DNA from: Deinandra increscens subsp. villosa
Taxonomy: Eukaryota; Streptophyta; Magnoliopsida; Asterales; Asteraceae
Length of the DNA stretch: 64,000 nt
Assembly (NCBI GenBank): GCA_039602395.1
Contig: JBCNJP010000024.1
Coordinates: 4,070,118 to 4,134,117 of the forward strand
Reading direction: 5' to 3'
How positions within the stretch are numbered: position 1 is the first letter of the stretch; every line of letters begins with the position of its first letter. Shown here in pieces: positions 1 through 11,225 of the stretch. The translations under genes and the position numbers were made by a program. Under the pieces are notes generated by a model. That model was given only the letters and a program-made list of their open reading frames with translations, had not been told where the DNA came from and did no database searches.

Positions 1-117
1 TTCGTTTAGGAATCCCTCGAACTTGAAACATTCTCATTACGTCCAGCTAGCAATCAACTACTAAGGTGAGTTCATAGCCCCTTTTTCTTAAATTTTCCAA
101 ACCAACGTGGTTTTACA
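1..117 (+). repeat. 3' end of a plus-strand 5' LTR (TE-A)
   Basis: The segment ends in TTTTACA at 117 and is followed two bases later by a perfect primer binding site, the normal arrangement at the end of a 5' LTR. The LTR start lies left of the window and no second copy is present here, so its length and family cannot be given. The adjoining sequence is antisense Tat gag, which does not fit a simple element. Confidence 0.6.
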
Positions 118-119
118 AG

Positions 120-131
120 TGGTATCAGAGC
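120..131 (+). other. Primer binding site of TE-A (initiator Met tRNA)
   Basis: TGGTATCAGAGC is complementary to the 3' end of plant initiator methionine tRNA and follows the LTR end by two bases. It fixes the orientation of TE-A as plus. Confidence 0.8.
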
Positions 132-139
132 ATTTGGAC

Positions 140-1653
140 TGAGTGTCGGCACAGCCGTGTTCAGCACCGGGAAACAAATTGGTTTGTTGGCCCAATTCTC
201 CCTTCTGAGCTTTAGCTTCTTGCTGTGAGAAGCGTGTGTCATTAGGATCGGGGCGTTGTCATTTTTCTTCTCTTTCTTGTTCTTCTGCTCCTTGATTTCA
301 TTCAATAGATGTGCTAGCTGTCTTGTTTTTACTGCGTGGGCAATCTCTTTCTTTAACTGATGACATCCGTTTGTATCATGACCTCTATCTAGGTGGAAGT
401 CATAATACTTGGCCATGTTACGGTTGGTCGTGTTGTAGCCCATTGTACGTGGTTTGCCAAATTGCCGGCTTGCATCTTCTGTCTGCAATATCTCTCTGGG
501 GGTTTTTTTTAAGTTTGGATATTCTCTTTTGTCGTGCCTTTGGTTAGAGGGAGACGGTCGCTCGTAAGGCGTAAATCCGAAGTGTCGATGATCATCTCGG
601 TTTCCTCTATCCCCGCCCGACTGCCAAGGTCGGCGAGAGTCCCTGTTGTGATGTGGTCGACCCTGCGACCTCGGCTGTCCGGCTGACAATTTGTCTCGGA
701 GTTGCGTTGCCTCTTCACCTCAGATGAAGGCTTCGGTCAGATCGAAGGCCTCCTGGATTGTCACAAGCACTCTGGCACTCATTTCCTTGATTAATTCCCT
801 CGTCCTCAGGCCATGGATAAAGGCGGAAATTTTCTATCTCTCATCGGCATGGCCGATGGTCAGGGACTCGATTTTGTACCTTTCTATGAAAGTTCGCAGA
901 GACTCCTGATCTCCCTGTCGGATGTTGTGTAGCTCGATTGGGTCTTTTGTGCATTTCTTCTGCTGGCCAAAGTGTTTGGAAAATAGCTGTTTTAACTGGA
1001 TGTAGCTATCAATCGAGCCATCGGGGAGAGAGTTGAACCATAGTCTGGCTGGTCCCAAGAGGGTCTGCACGAACATCTTGCACCATACATGGATGGACCA
1101 CTTCTCTATGCTCGCAGCCGACTTGAAGGCGTGTAAGTGATCTTTAGGGTCGGTGATACCATCATATGTCTTTACTGTGCTTGGCAGCTTCGTCTTTGGT
1201 GGACACTCGAAGCTTTCTATTCTTTCGGTGAACTTGCTTTCCTCCTCCGGAATGTAAGGTAGAGAGAAGTCATCGGCATGGGCGTCTTTCGGCTCTTCTA
1301 CCCTTGCCACAAGGATTTCGAACCGTGCGTTTAGCTGTGGCTGAGGGCCTGTTCTTTGGTTTACCAGGGGTGTCGGATCCGACGGGTGTGGTGGCATGCC
1401 ATACGGTGGGTATAGGGGCATCTGATAAGCTGGTGCTCCATACGGATTCATAAACGGTGGGTAGGGGTAAAACTGCTGGCCTGGGAATGGTATCGAGTGT
1501 TACTGGTTGAATGGGAACGGTATTGGACCCTAGGCGCCGGGTGTCGGTATGGGTCCTGCTCTGATGACCGAGGCCGGTGTTGACATTGTGTGTCAAAGCG
1601 TCTGATTCAACACCGCCGTGCTGTCGGTCATGTCGGCTGTCGGTCCGGGCCAT
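140..1653 (-). pseudogene. Degraded Ty3/gypsy (Tat-like) gag (TE-B)
   Basis: Minus-strand gag of a Tat/Ogre-type element, broken into at least three frames (about 1653-1270, 1451-834 and 689-140). The N-terminal part is low complexity and Pro/Tyr-rich. The central part has the retrotransposon gag domain (YDGITDPKDHL, then a WCKMFVQTLLGPARLWF-type helix) at about 1270-840. The C-terminal part has the basic C/Y-x-x-H-x4-GH-x-x-x-x-C knuckle variant (YDFHLDRGHDTNGC) near 400-360. The 834-689 gap is still readable as gag in another frame with a stop near 720. A start at 1653 is preferred because the longer reading to 1689 has no gag-like content. The gag-like reading fades at about 140, next to the plus-strand primer site. 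Not functional. Confidence 0.8.
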
Positions 1654-1719
1654 AGAATTAAAGAACAGTATAGTTTGGACCCCTACCATACACTGGTGGA
1701 CTCACGCGGCTAGCTTTTT

Positions 1720-2010
1720 TACATTAAAGTTCGGAAGAAAGGCATCGACTTTTCTGCGGACTTAGAGATGAACCGGTGGAGGGCAGCCAGTCGACCATTT
1801 AAGCATTGGAGCTCTTTCAGGCACTGTGGTGCTTTCATCTGCATGATGGCTTTAATTTATCAGGTTTGGCCATGATGTTTTTGTTCGTGACTATATGTCC
1901 CAAGAATTTGCCCTGCTTTATTCCGAAAGAGCATTTCGCTGGGTTGTGCTTCATATTGACAGCTCTGAGACACCCAAAATTTATGAAACTTTCTAACCTG
2001 GAAGTTTACT
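1720..2010 (-). pseudogene. Ty3/gypsy (Tat-like) reverse transcriptase fragment
   Basis: A minus-strand fragment matches the end of the RT thumb region of Tat elements: NPAKCSFGIKQGKFLGHIV near 1960-1900, then after a one-base frameshift near 1845 the LNGRLAALHRFISKSAEK stretch, ending at a stop near 1722. The rest of pol is absent. It lies upstream of gag in the direction of transcription, the reverse of gag-pol order, so this is rearranged debris, not one element. RT would copy element RNA into DNA; this piece lacks the active site. Confidence 0.75.
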
Positions 2011-2016
2011 GAAATT

Positions 2017-2163
2017 ATGGTTTCGAACAATGATTATCAAGTCCTCCAGTCAAAACTACAAGATAAAGTCACCGATCTGACAAAAGAAAACAAATTAAAC
2101 AAGGTTACTATAGAAGTTCAAGTGAAAAATCCCATCTTGCTAACGTCATGTGGCGGTGCATAA
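2017..2163 (+). pseudogene. Short coiled-coil ORF fragment
   Basis: A 48-codon reading from ATG 2017 to TAA 2161-2163 begins with a charged heptad-like stretch (LQSKLQDKVTDLTKENKLNK). It resembles the coiled-coil part of the large copia gags elsewhere in the window, but is too short to assign. It overlaps the start of the next reading frame and may mark a junction between two fragments. Confidence 0.25.
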
Positions 2164-3546
2164 AGGAGGTGTGACCGGGAAGCAGTCGTCCAGGCTTCAC
2201 GATGAGGGTTCGGACTCAGAAGTCGACATTCTTTCGTTGGGTGGTGGAGATAAGGAGGAGCGGGAGGAGGGAGAGATTAGTTTTACCAACAAAAGAAAGA
2301 AAAGGGCCGAAGATGCGGCGGCTAGTGTAAGTATCTCTCCCTCTCCCCTGTGCGGCTCTCGGTTATCTGATGATTTTGATGGTTTTATCCTTGACTTGCA
2401 GGCTACGGGGTCCTGTTTTACTGATGTTTGTCGTTTGACAGTCCTCGATCAATTGAGAAAGACTGCACACTCTGTGGAGCCGAGGGCCGACCATTTTATT
2501 GTTGACGATAGAATTTTGGCTCGTTGCCCCTACATGAAGTGGATCCCACTACTGCTGACCAAGTGTTAGCGCCGGAATGGCAGATAATCAACGGCTCTCG
2601 GCTTGATTCTACCAAGCTGTGCCGAGAGTTTGCTCGTTTGAGCATCCCGACGGGCGCTCGTGTTGAACTTGAAAAAGATACGCCTGAAGAGGCCCGTCAG
2701 AGGGTGACGTTTAAACTTACCCATGCCTATGTTGCTGGTATAGGCATCGTTCGGCTTAACGCTAGGTTGGAGAAGACTCTGACTAGCCTGAAGTCTCGCT
2801 TCTCGGCCAAGAGGACCGAGGCCAGTAAGTTGAAGAAAGAGATCGGTGACTTGAGAATAAAGTATGCCAACGTCGATCTCGAGAGGGTCTCGGCCTTGGA
2901 AAAGGAAGTTGCAGATATTAGGGTCGGGAAACAAGCTGATGTCGAGGCTCTCGCTTCCCTTGAGGCGTCAGCGAGGGAGCATGAGGTCACTCTTGGTGAC
3001 ATTCGGAAGATGTGTGATGACGATGCTGCTCATCATTCGGCCGAAGTGAAAGGGTTGACTGCCAACCTTGAAAAGTTGAAAATTGACAAGGAACGGTTGT
3101 CGGATCTTTACAAGGGTACTCAAAGCCAAGCCAAGCAGTTGGGTGACGATCAAAAGTGGTTGATCGAAGAGGGTCCGAAGTTCATTATTGGTCGGCTGCT
3201 TGGTAGTCGGCCATTTAAAACGAAACTTGGTAAGCTCCAAAGTGCCGTCATGAAACGAGGAGCTCATCTGGGCTTTGTGGCTGGTTTTGAGCACGCTACG
3301 GCTGGGAAACCTATGGCTGAGGGCAAGTATTACAGGCCCGATTCCGATGTGAAACTGAAGGAGGCGGCCGAAGAGCATGCACAGGTCAAGTACAAGTACC
3401 TGGACAGCTTGTCGGAATGTTTGAACAAGAGCCGGGCTGAATTTCAGGCTGTCAACCCGGACGTGGATTATCCATCTGAGGTGCCTTTTGGAACTGTCTC
3501 GGCTCTTGTTGGGCCGACGGGTGCTACCAACCAAGATTCTGCATAG
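2144..3546 (+). pseudogene. Extra ORF of a Tat-type element (putative gypsy-type transposase family), broken
   Basis: Two overlapping readings, 2144-2569 and about 2524-3546, are joined by a frameshift near 2530. The first part is acidic and Lys-rich (DKEEREEGEISFTNKRKKR). The second has a long coiled coil (about 2740-3190; LEKTLTSLKSRFSAKRTEAS) and a C-terminal conserved block around FVAGFEHATAGKPMAEGKYY. This architecture matches the extra ORFs of Tat-lineage elements annotated as 'transposase (putative) gypsy type'; the N-terminal domain of that family is missing. No ATG opens the frame: the reading starts after TAA 2141-2143. A T-rich trailer follows the stop at 3546. It runs antisense to the neighbouring gag and RT. 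No molecular function is established for this family. Confidence 0.65.
2327..2401 (+). other. Candidate short intron in the extra ORF
   Basis: A strong plant donor (AGT|GTAAGT) at 2327 and a T-rich tract ending TTGCAG at 2401 bound 75 bases. The length is a multiple of three and contains no stop, so the ORF reads with or without splicing. Typical plant introns are rarely below about 70 bases, so this is at the short limit. RNA evidence is needed to call it. Confidence 0.4.
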
Positions 3547-3689
3547 ATAGGACTCTGTTCCATTGTTTTCTTCTTCACCCGATTGAGTAGTATTGTAATG
3601 CATGTCGGGTTTGTATTTAATGGAATATATTTGTATTTAATGTATTGTGCTTGCTGTTTGAATTTCGAGATACTTGTGATGAGCCATAG

Positions 3690-5721
3690 TTAAAATGAGT
3701 GTGTGTTTGACCATATTTCACAAACACTTCATGAATCTTTTATGCATCACCGCAATGAAGTGGAAATTCTGTATCCGAAAATATTTGTTCCGAACCCTTG
3801 AGTTATAAAACCTTTCGGTTTGAACCTTCTCAGCCTTGAAAACTTCTTTCTTAAGTTGCTTCACCTTCAGTTTCTTCAGATTTTGTGTTTTTGAATCTTG
3901 AACCTCCTCAGCTTTATCAATCGTTGCTTAAAACCCAAACCAACATTCTTTCCAGAAATCTTTTCCTCATATTTTGATGACTTATGCCCATTCTTCGCTA
4001 ATCTAGAAAATTCCGCCTTGACTGATTGCACATTCTTTTGTTCATAGAAAATTGTCTCATGAAAATCAGGTTGAGACCGAATTCTCTCACTAGAAGTAGC
4101 TGATTATCATTTTCGGTCGACGTCAAACCAGACATAAACTTTTGAATTTGAGGAACTTCAGAATTCTTCTCAATCTTTTTACCTTTCTTATTATTCTATT
4201 TCTTCTTCACAACCTTCTCTTCTTCTGAATTCGATGATAAAGAAAATTTCGAATAATCACACTCTTCAACTTTTTCTTTCACATCTTTAACAACTTCTTT
4301 GATACTAGTTGGAGGTGATGCTATTTTGTTAAACATCTTTTCAAAATTTCCATCATTGGCTAAGAAGCTTGTGAAAGATTGTGAATTAGTAACATTGTTT
4401 AACAACCTATTTGCATCAATCACTTGGATTTTTAAATCTGAAATCTTCTGTTGAGCTTCAGCCAATTCCTTCTTGGTAGTTATCGATCTTTTGTGAACTT
4501 TGTGAGTTTCAAATTTTTGCAATCGAACGTTATCAAGCTTAGCAAACAACTCTTTCTTCCATTAATCCTCGTTTCTTTTCTGGATTTCTAGATTTGCAGC
4601 TTGCACTTTGCTTACACTCACTAATTCCCTCTTTTCATCCAATAACTTTCCCATATCAATCTGATAAGCCTTAAGTTTAGTAGCATACTCATCAGAAGTT
4701 TTAGTAAGCATATCTAGCTTAATTTTTTATTTATCAAACAAATTCTGAAAGTCATTTGTAGCATCTTCCGCTTCATCCTTCCATTTCTGAATTTTTTTTA
4801 CTAACTCATCCTTTTCATCAACCAGCGTTTCCATCTTTTCTTCATAGTCTGTTTCATTCTTTTTAGATATCTCTAAATCTTTCTTTACCAGTTGAAGAAC
4901 TTCGGTAATCATCTTAACCTCCTTTTCCAACGAATCATTTTCTTTCAATAACCTCTCATTTTCTTTTGTCAAACTTTCAATCCTAGACTCAAATTTTTCA
5001 TTTTCAGCAGCTTCATATAAACTTGAATCAGAATAATACTCATCTTGCTCATGTCTGACAATCAAAACTAATTTATCACAAAATACTTTTCCCTAATTAT
5101 AATGTTTATCATCGTGAGCAGTCAATACTGTTGTATGTGAATTACTCAATGATGTTTGAGAACCATTAATAGCTTTGGAAGTGTGAGACTGTTGACATTA
5201 TCTTGCAAAATGTCCATGATTTGAACATTTGTAACAATTTATCTTGGATTTATCAAAACCCAGCTTTCCATTTGTTCCTAAATGATCTCTTCTAGTTTTC
5301 TTGACATATCTTTTTGACTTTTGACTCAACATAGCTAATTGCCAAGCAATATCCATGTCATTCAATTGATCATCGTCAATTTCATCAAGATCTTTTCCAG
5401 TCAATCGCGCATTGCTGACATCATTGATAATCATTCCAAATGAAGATGTAATGAGAGCAGAAATCAATTTTGCACAATCACCCACTGATTTGACACAAAA
5501 TGCACTTTGATTTGATGATTCTAGAATCGTAAAGCTACAACCTCTTGAAGTAGTATTACCAGATGCTTCAGACATATTTCCAATAAAGACAGTAGTTGGT
5601 GCAAAACTAAGACCACTTGGTTAGCATTAGCATTTATGCTAGCAGCATTTTCTCCATGATATAACTCTGGATTTTGCAATTTAGCAGTTGATTTCTTTGA
5701 ATTCATCATTTCCATTTCCCG
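3690..5721 (-). pseudogene. Degraded SIRE-like copia gag (TE-C)
   Basis: Minus-strand gag decayed by several stops, readable as pieces 5715-5521, 5575-5198, 5065-4727, 4549-4196 and a more damaged tail to about 3.7 kb. Order: an N-terminal segment with YHGENAAS, an acidic patch (DEIDDDQLNDMD) followed by IAWQLAMLS, a CCHC knuckle CYKCSNHGHFAR (last Cys lost beside a stop) near 5235-5200, then a long Glu/Lys-rich coiled coil. It shares layout and motifs with the TE-F gag, so both belong to one family group. The upstream end is cut by the TE-D LTR at 5722; the rest should lie right of the window. Confidence 0.8.
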
Positions 5722-7611
5722 TGCATGAAAACCGTACCATCTCGGCTTCCGTGAAGTGATAAAATATTACCAACCCCCATTCCCAACCAAATACTTTCAG
5801 CCTGCCGAGTTTGCTTACATAGACATAAGGACCTCGAATGTATCATGTAGCATGGGGAGCGAGTCACCTTTCGGATCATGCATCGTCCCCCGACCGGGTG
5901 TCACAAGTCCGGCCTTCGGGATTTCGACTCCCCAAATGGTCTGTGATATGTAGAGCACATTTGGTTCAGAAAATCAGTAATACACTTTCAATGAAAAGGG
6001 TTTTCATAAAGTCATTAAACACACCTTAAGTGAGTTTATAAGGCTGTTAACCAACCCACCAAAGGTTTGTTACTTCCCAAGTAAGTATAAGAGTTTAGCC
6101 AAGAATGGCTTTAAAGATTTGCTTAAGAGAAGGAGAAGATTTCATAGACAAAAGCTTATTGATTCTTACTTAAGTTAAAGTTCTTACAGACTTGATTACA
6201 AGACTCAAAAACGGCCAAATGATTCAATACATGGGAAGATAAGAGAAGAATTGAGCGAGTTTTCAAATAAGGAGAGCATGGCTTATATAGGAAGATTTCG
6301 GACTTGGGCACGACCCTTGTTAGGTTGGGCATGAGGCGTGTTGTGTCAGGGGATCTGCAAGAACCTGCAACTCTGCGGCGGTACGGGGCGTGCTAAAGTG
6401 GGCACGGGGTATGCCGTGTCAGACGGTATGATTTGTGTTCAGAGGCACGTGGCATGCTAAGGGCGGCACGGGCTGTGTTGTGTCAGACGGTGGGCACGGG
6501 GCGTGTTGGTCTTCACTGGTCTCGGAACTTTGCCTTTTTCTTCTGTTTTTTACTGTAATCTGTTCCTTTTGCGACTTTTGTCCTTTTGAACCTAAAAAAC
6601 TAAAAAGAAAACAAAACAGACTTGTTTTGGTGTTAGTAAATCAGATTTTTTCCGATTTGTGAAGGATATTTGGTATAAAGTATGTATAATTTGATGTTTA
6701 TCACCCACCTCCTTCACCTATAATTTACATGATTATTTAGATTGGTAATTTATAAGATGACCAATCATAACACTCAAGTATTACTCCACTTAACAATTTG
6801 ATTATAAAAACTTACTTTCTAGTTCAACAATTTATTTAAGCATTTTCACAAACCCTTGGTGTGCATGAAAACACCTAATTATTCGCATTGGATTTTAACA
6901 TACTAACGTATTCCAATATTGTTTACATACATCTTTCATCACAACTCTATGTCCAATTAACATCTCCACAACATTTCTAAGCATACTTCGGGTCTAATTT
7001 AGCAAACCTAACCCAACCCCATGGTCATATTTCTAATTCAAGAGGTGGGTTACACACATTTTTCATCATCCATTGAAATCACAAAAATATACGAATGCAA
7101 CATAAGATTCATGCTTCATTAACATCTAGAATGCTTCAACAATAGATTTCATACTTTGGTTTAACAAGTTAAGAAATATCATCCATGACCAACTTAGAAG
7201 AAAGAACATACCTAGCACCAAATAACGAAATTATGGAAGAAATACACGGAAAAAGTGTTCTAAGACTTCCAATTTCGCAAACCCTCCATCAATTTCACCC
7301 CACGTTAGCTTGAATTCTCGTTCTTGATCAAATCCTAACCCCCCCCCCCTCCATAAACGTGAATCTGCGTTTTTTTATGAAGGAGAAGCTAACTTTTATG
7401 TTTTAATCACTTATTTACATACTGCCCCCTCTATAATAGCATTTTATCAAATTTTGCCACTTTCTTAGGTTTTACACAAAACATACTTAATACCTTTAGT
7501 AACAAACTATTTTTTTTATATTGGGTCATCATATAAAACGTACTTCACCCAAATAACACCACGTTTTTAAATAAATTTATTTAAATTCATAACAGGTTTT
7601 AGGATGTTACA
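5722..7611 (-). repeat. 3' LTR of a minus-strand gypsy element (TE-D)
   Basis: Read on the minus strand, a polypurine tract (CTTTAAGGGGGCGGAGT, 7628-7612) is followed by TGTAACATCC, the start used by Tekay-type LTRs. The other end is placed at TGCA 5722 because the copia gag reading of TE-C stops exactly there. The length is 1,890 bp. A TATA box (TATATAAG, minus) lies at 6290-6283. The element interrupts TE-C. No partner LTR is in the window, so the target duplication (left side TCCCG) cannot be checked. Confidence 0.65.
6306..6508. repeat. Array of GGCACGGGGCGTG / GTGTCAGACGG motifs in the TE-D LTR
   Basis: Four to five imperfect copies of a GC-rich unit of the type GGGCACGGGGYRTG followed by YYGTGTCAGACGG lie immediately upstream of the TATA box (minus orientation). 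The stretch is much richer in GC and CpG than the AT-rich surroundings. It probably belongs to the U3 promoter region. Confidence 0.6.
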
Positions 7612-8710
7612 ACTCCGCCCCCTTAAAGGGAGTTTCGTCCACGAAACTAAACCGTATGCTCAACACTTATGGAAATACTTCCATCTACCACCTACATGCC
7701 CATCGTACCTATTGGACTTCGGCACTAACCAACTTTTGCATACATGGCCTTGACTAACTACCCTCATATTCACATTCTTGGCTAAGATTTCGCCTTACAT
7801 GTGTCCTACTTGTAACTTGTATCCCTCGGTTATTACATACTCTACCTTAGGATACGCTTCATCCCAACTATTCTTATTTGGAATCGCGTTATGTGCTATG
7901 TAATCCATGCATACACCTAAGGTCCCCCTACCCATTGTCATCCTTTTCAGGCATCTAATCAACTTGTTCAAAAGTTTCTAGATCACATCACAACGTCGAG
8001 ATCACTTATATCCCTTACTACAGTGTATACCACAAGGTCATAAATCATATACCTCTTCTACATCACCCACCACATTATCAAACTTTACCATACGCAATCA
8101 ACAACTTACACGTAAATCCAAAGAGTTATATGTGTCACACTTAATTCACCAGCTTCTTATACAACTGAATCCAAACTGTAGGAGCAAGGATTTCATAATC
8201 AACCTCTTAACCTCTCCCTAACATTACGTATTCCTTGATCGTCTATGGTTCATTAGCCAAATATGTCCAATGATCCTCCTTCTGGTGCCTAAACACCCTT
8301 TTATCTACCTACCTTTACTCCACTTGGTCGTCCACCATCTTGGAGACCACATCGATTATTCACCCCACCAATTTGATTCACCTTTGGCCTATCTTGTTCC
8401 TCAGACCATTATCTTTCCATAAGCCCGCTGGGCCTTGGGACTTTACGGATAATTACCCAATGTCCCTTCTACTCTTTGACTTTACAACTCATCATTTATT
8501 CCTACGTAGGTTTCCTCTTCCCGCAGGCCTATTCACATTGCCCGTAGCGCTTTTCATCACTTAATAATGATAGTTTAACAACCCATCACTATTATAACAC
8601 CGCATATCATTTAACCACTTATTTCTGTTCATCCTTCCGAATTCTTACCACACTTTCAAACTCTAGGATCGGTGTTAATTAGATTTTAACTTAACAAGAA
8701 ACCTTCCACT
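7612..8710 (-). other. 3' internal end of TE-D, no coding seen
   Basis: This follows the TE-D polypurine tract and should hold the end of its internal region. I translated part of the minus strand and found only frames broken by frequent stops, with no integrase or chromodomain motif. TE-D may be non-autonomous or heavily decayed here. The right limit is the presumed TE-E LTR. Confidence 0.5.
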
Positions 8711-9322
8711 TGTAAATATAACTTGCGGAAAGAAGTTATATTCCACTTTACTTAAGCTGATTTTAGTTCTCTTATACAATGTAAGTGTTTGATTGTATGA
8801 AGATAGTAACAACGATGTATAAAATTCTCGGCACTATTTGCATTAACTGAAAGTTACACTATTACAAGTTGATCAAGAACCGTGTGTAACCAAAAGAGCT
8901 AACTAAGCTACATATAGTGCAGATGAGATCAATGACAGCCATTGATCTCAAACAATTTAATATAAACTGTTAAGAAAAAAGTCAAATACAACTACCAAAA
9001 GAATAAACTTCGAAAGATGGATATCTTGCGTGTGATCAGCAACATTCTACTTTGGGAGAGCGGCTTTGATAGATTCGGAAGCAACCAAGAGGTTTTTGAA
9101 GGGTTAGACGACTGAAAAGACTTCTTAGGAAAAGTCCGGTTGAACTCATTATCTGGTGGATAATCGAGTTCACCCGGAATATTCACTATAGGAAAAAAAT
9201 TGCTTCTTCCGGTTGAACTGCCTGTTTCGCTTGAACTTGAGACTTCCGCTCGAACTTCAACTTCAGCCGGAACAACTAAAATTGGCTTTCAACCGGAAAT
9301 CTCCAAAGTGATATTCCTTACA
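8711..9322 (-). repeat. 3' LTR of SIRE-like element TE-E
   Basis: On the minus strand the tract CTTAGGGGGAGAT (9335-9323) is followed by TGTAAGGAATATC at 9322, a copia-type LTR start. The distal end is placed at TGTAAATATAAC (8711) because the minus-strand end would then read GTTATATTTACA, which suits an LTR end. That end is provisional: the second LTR is outside the window. Copies of TCCGGTTGAA occur at about 9131 and 9211, with an inverted copy near 9290. Confidence 0.5.
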
Positions 9323-9403
9323 ATCTCCCCCTAAGTTGATGCTGTCAAATTTATTTTCCATCTTAGAAGCTGTTTCCAAAAATTGATTTGTACTAAAAAT
9401 TCT

Positions 9404-9733
9404 TCAATTTTCAGTTTCACTCAAGTCGTCACCAGGGTTGTTCTTCCTTCTGTGAATTATGAACTTGCCTTTCTCTTCTGTTTGCAATTTCTCCTTTCCT
9501 TTGACTAAAGAAGAAGAAGGCATAGTGGAAGTGACAGTTGGTGTTACTGTGACGGTTGGTTCTCTTATGGTAAGAGGATGTAAAGTAGGAGTTTTGGAGG
9601 GTGGTTTGCTGGCTGTTTGTGCAGGGCTGGAGGGAGGTGATGGAGGAAAAATATCACTCATATCCATGGTAGGAGCGGGTTTCTTTGGGAATGGGATAAT
9701 AGGATTGAAGTTATCGGTTCTGTACCTGGGATG
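9404..9733 (-). pseudogene. C-terminal end of the TE-E third ORF
   Basis: Minus-strand reading rich in Pro, Ser and Thr (for example FPPSPPSSPAQTASKPPSK) that ends at a stop at 9404-9406, about 80 bases before the polypurine tract. The position immediately upstream of the 3' LTR and the low-complexity composition match the third ORF of SIRE-like copia elements. Its upstream part continues at 59,172 after TE-F. The product has no assigned function; no membrane segment is seen in this piece. Confidence 0.55.
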
Positions 9734-9738
9734 AAGAT

Positions 9739-10068
9739 TGTTGATACTTGGTTCTTGATCGTCATGTGAAGTATCGAATACAAGACGGAGACAAGCAAGT
9801 TTGCTGTGGTCCGAACTCCTGGAGAACCTAGGGTTCGGACAGGTCCGAACGGGTCCGAACCTGGAGTTCTGACCAGTGAGTTTCAGCAACTATAAATATT
9901 AGTCTTGTATAGAATTGAATGGCTTTGGGGGTCAGATCTTCTAAGTGTCTCTGTGTAAACTCTCTATGGTTAATACAAAGCTCGTTTGTATTTACTCTTG
10001 TGTTTCAACTCGTTATACACTGATTTCTTTATGACTAAGTAGACGATCCACAAGCTCACGCATTTTCA
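9739..10068 (+). repeat. 5' LTR of TE-F
   Basis: 330 bp, TGTTGATAC to TTTTCA. TATA box TATAAATA at 9891-9898. Just upstream lie repeated GGTCCGAAC/GGTTCGGAC motifs; one 10-bp unit is present here that the 3' LTR lacks, showing recent copy-number change of the motif. Confidence 0.9.
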
Positions 10069-10070
10069 AG

Positions 10071-10082
10071 TGGTATCAGAGC
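10071..10082 (+). other. Primer binding site of TE-F
   Basis: TGGTATCAGAGC, two bases after the 5' LTR end; complementary to initiator methionine tRNA. Confidence 0.9.
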
Positions 10083-10321
10083 ATTTGGTTTGTTCTACTG
10101 GTCGGAAATCTATGTTTTTCGGGGTTTTGAGTCAAAAATTCATGTTTTTACGAAAATGACTATCATGTTTGAGTTTGTTTTATTCTCTCGAGTGTGCTTC
10201 TTTTCAAAAAATCTTCTCCTAGATTGTTCCTATCGAGTTTGCTTGTGTTTCTGTCGAAAATCTCATCCAAAATCACCAAAATTTGAGAAAATGGTGTCGA
10301 GTGAATTAGGTCTCGTCTGAG

Positions 10322-10514
10322 GTTCGGACAACTTCAGAATAACCGCTCCGAACTCGAGGTTCGGACGGAGTTCAGTGATAGTTCGGTGAGGTTCGGAAAG
10401 AGTTCGGTCACCTTTCGGCACAAGTTCACTCCAGGTTCTGTTTGATTGTCCGAAGGTCAGGTTTGGAGGGAGTTCGGCGAGTTTAAGTTCGGGCGTAGTT
10501 CGGACGAGGTTCGG
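10322..10514 (+). repeat. GTTCGG motif array in the TE-F leader
   Basis: Nine direct copies of GTTCGG (often GAGGTTCGGA or GAGTTCGG) and one inverted CCGAAC lie within 193 bases between the primer site and the gag start. The same motif is found upstream of the TATA box in the LTR. It is non-coding leader sequence; a role in RNA structure, packaging or host control is possible but unproven. Confidence 0.7.
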
Positions 10515-10539
10515 AGCGAACAGTAACCAGATTTTACAA

Positions 10540-10689
10540 ATGTCCGATTTTCAAGCATTTGCGGCTATTCAAAATTTGGTTCAAGCAACGATGCAAACTA
10601 TGATGAATTATGATAATGAAAGTGGAACAAGTCAGAATGTTCCCAAATTGCTCAAGTTGGAAGATTATCATAGTTTTGTCAAACAATTT
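10540..10689 (+). pseudogene. TE-F gag, part 1 (N terminus)
   Basis: ATG 10540 opens 50 codons of a copia-type gag (MSDFQAFAAIQNLVQ start, then KLLKLEDYHSF), cut at 10689 by TE-G. Removing TE-G and one target copy restores the same reading frame into 19,388. The ATG is the first in this frame after the leader array. Gag would form the capsid-like particle in the cytoplasm. Confidence 0.8.
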
Positions 10690-11225
10690 TGTGGCGCCCA
10701 ATCCCAGACTTGGCACTAGGAGGGGTCACTCATCGGATTTACTCATGAACACGTGGCACAACAGAGATAAGCAGCGGAAAATTTAAAACTTTATTTATAA
10801 TAAAGCCAAGTACGTAAAGTAACTGAGATAATTTACAATCTATCTATATAGTGATTAACTATATCCGTCTTTATTTATCTATACTAAGCCAGCAACTCCA
10901 ACAGCTCTTCTAATAGCTTGCCCGATCAGTCCCTTATCACGAGGGCTCCGCCCTTGCTCCCGGACGTCTCACCTATACCTGACATACATATGGTTTTGGG
11001 AAAAGGTCAGCTTACGCTGGTGGGTTCTACATTTTAAAAACGTTACCTCGTTTGTGAGGTTAAAACCTTTGAACCTGCAAAACCCCTTTACAACATTTAT
11101 CAAGTATAACACATAACAATTTATACATAACATAACATCATAATCATACACGTTTCTCTAGAAAACATCTACCTCAATAACTTTTAACTCCTACGACTTG
11201 AATTCCATACATCTTTATATCTTCT

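Noticed and set aside
120..131. tRNA-like matches at the primer sites
   Set aside because: Only the 12-base complement to the tRNA 3' end is present; no cloverleaf, so these are not tRNA genes.
6435..6662. 75-codon frame in the TE-D LTR
   Set aside because: Created by the GC-rich motif array; no protein character.
8340..8564. 74-codon plus-strand frame
   Set aside because: Opposite strand to TE-D, no similarity to known domains, short and within decayed sequence.
10090..10320. 76-codon frame in the TE-F leader
   Set aside because: It lies between primer site and gag start; Phe/Cys-rich, no gag similarity, ends in the GTTCGG array.
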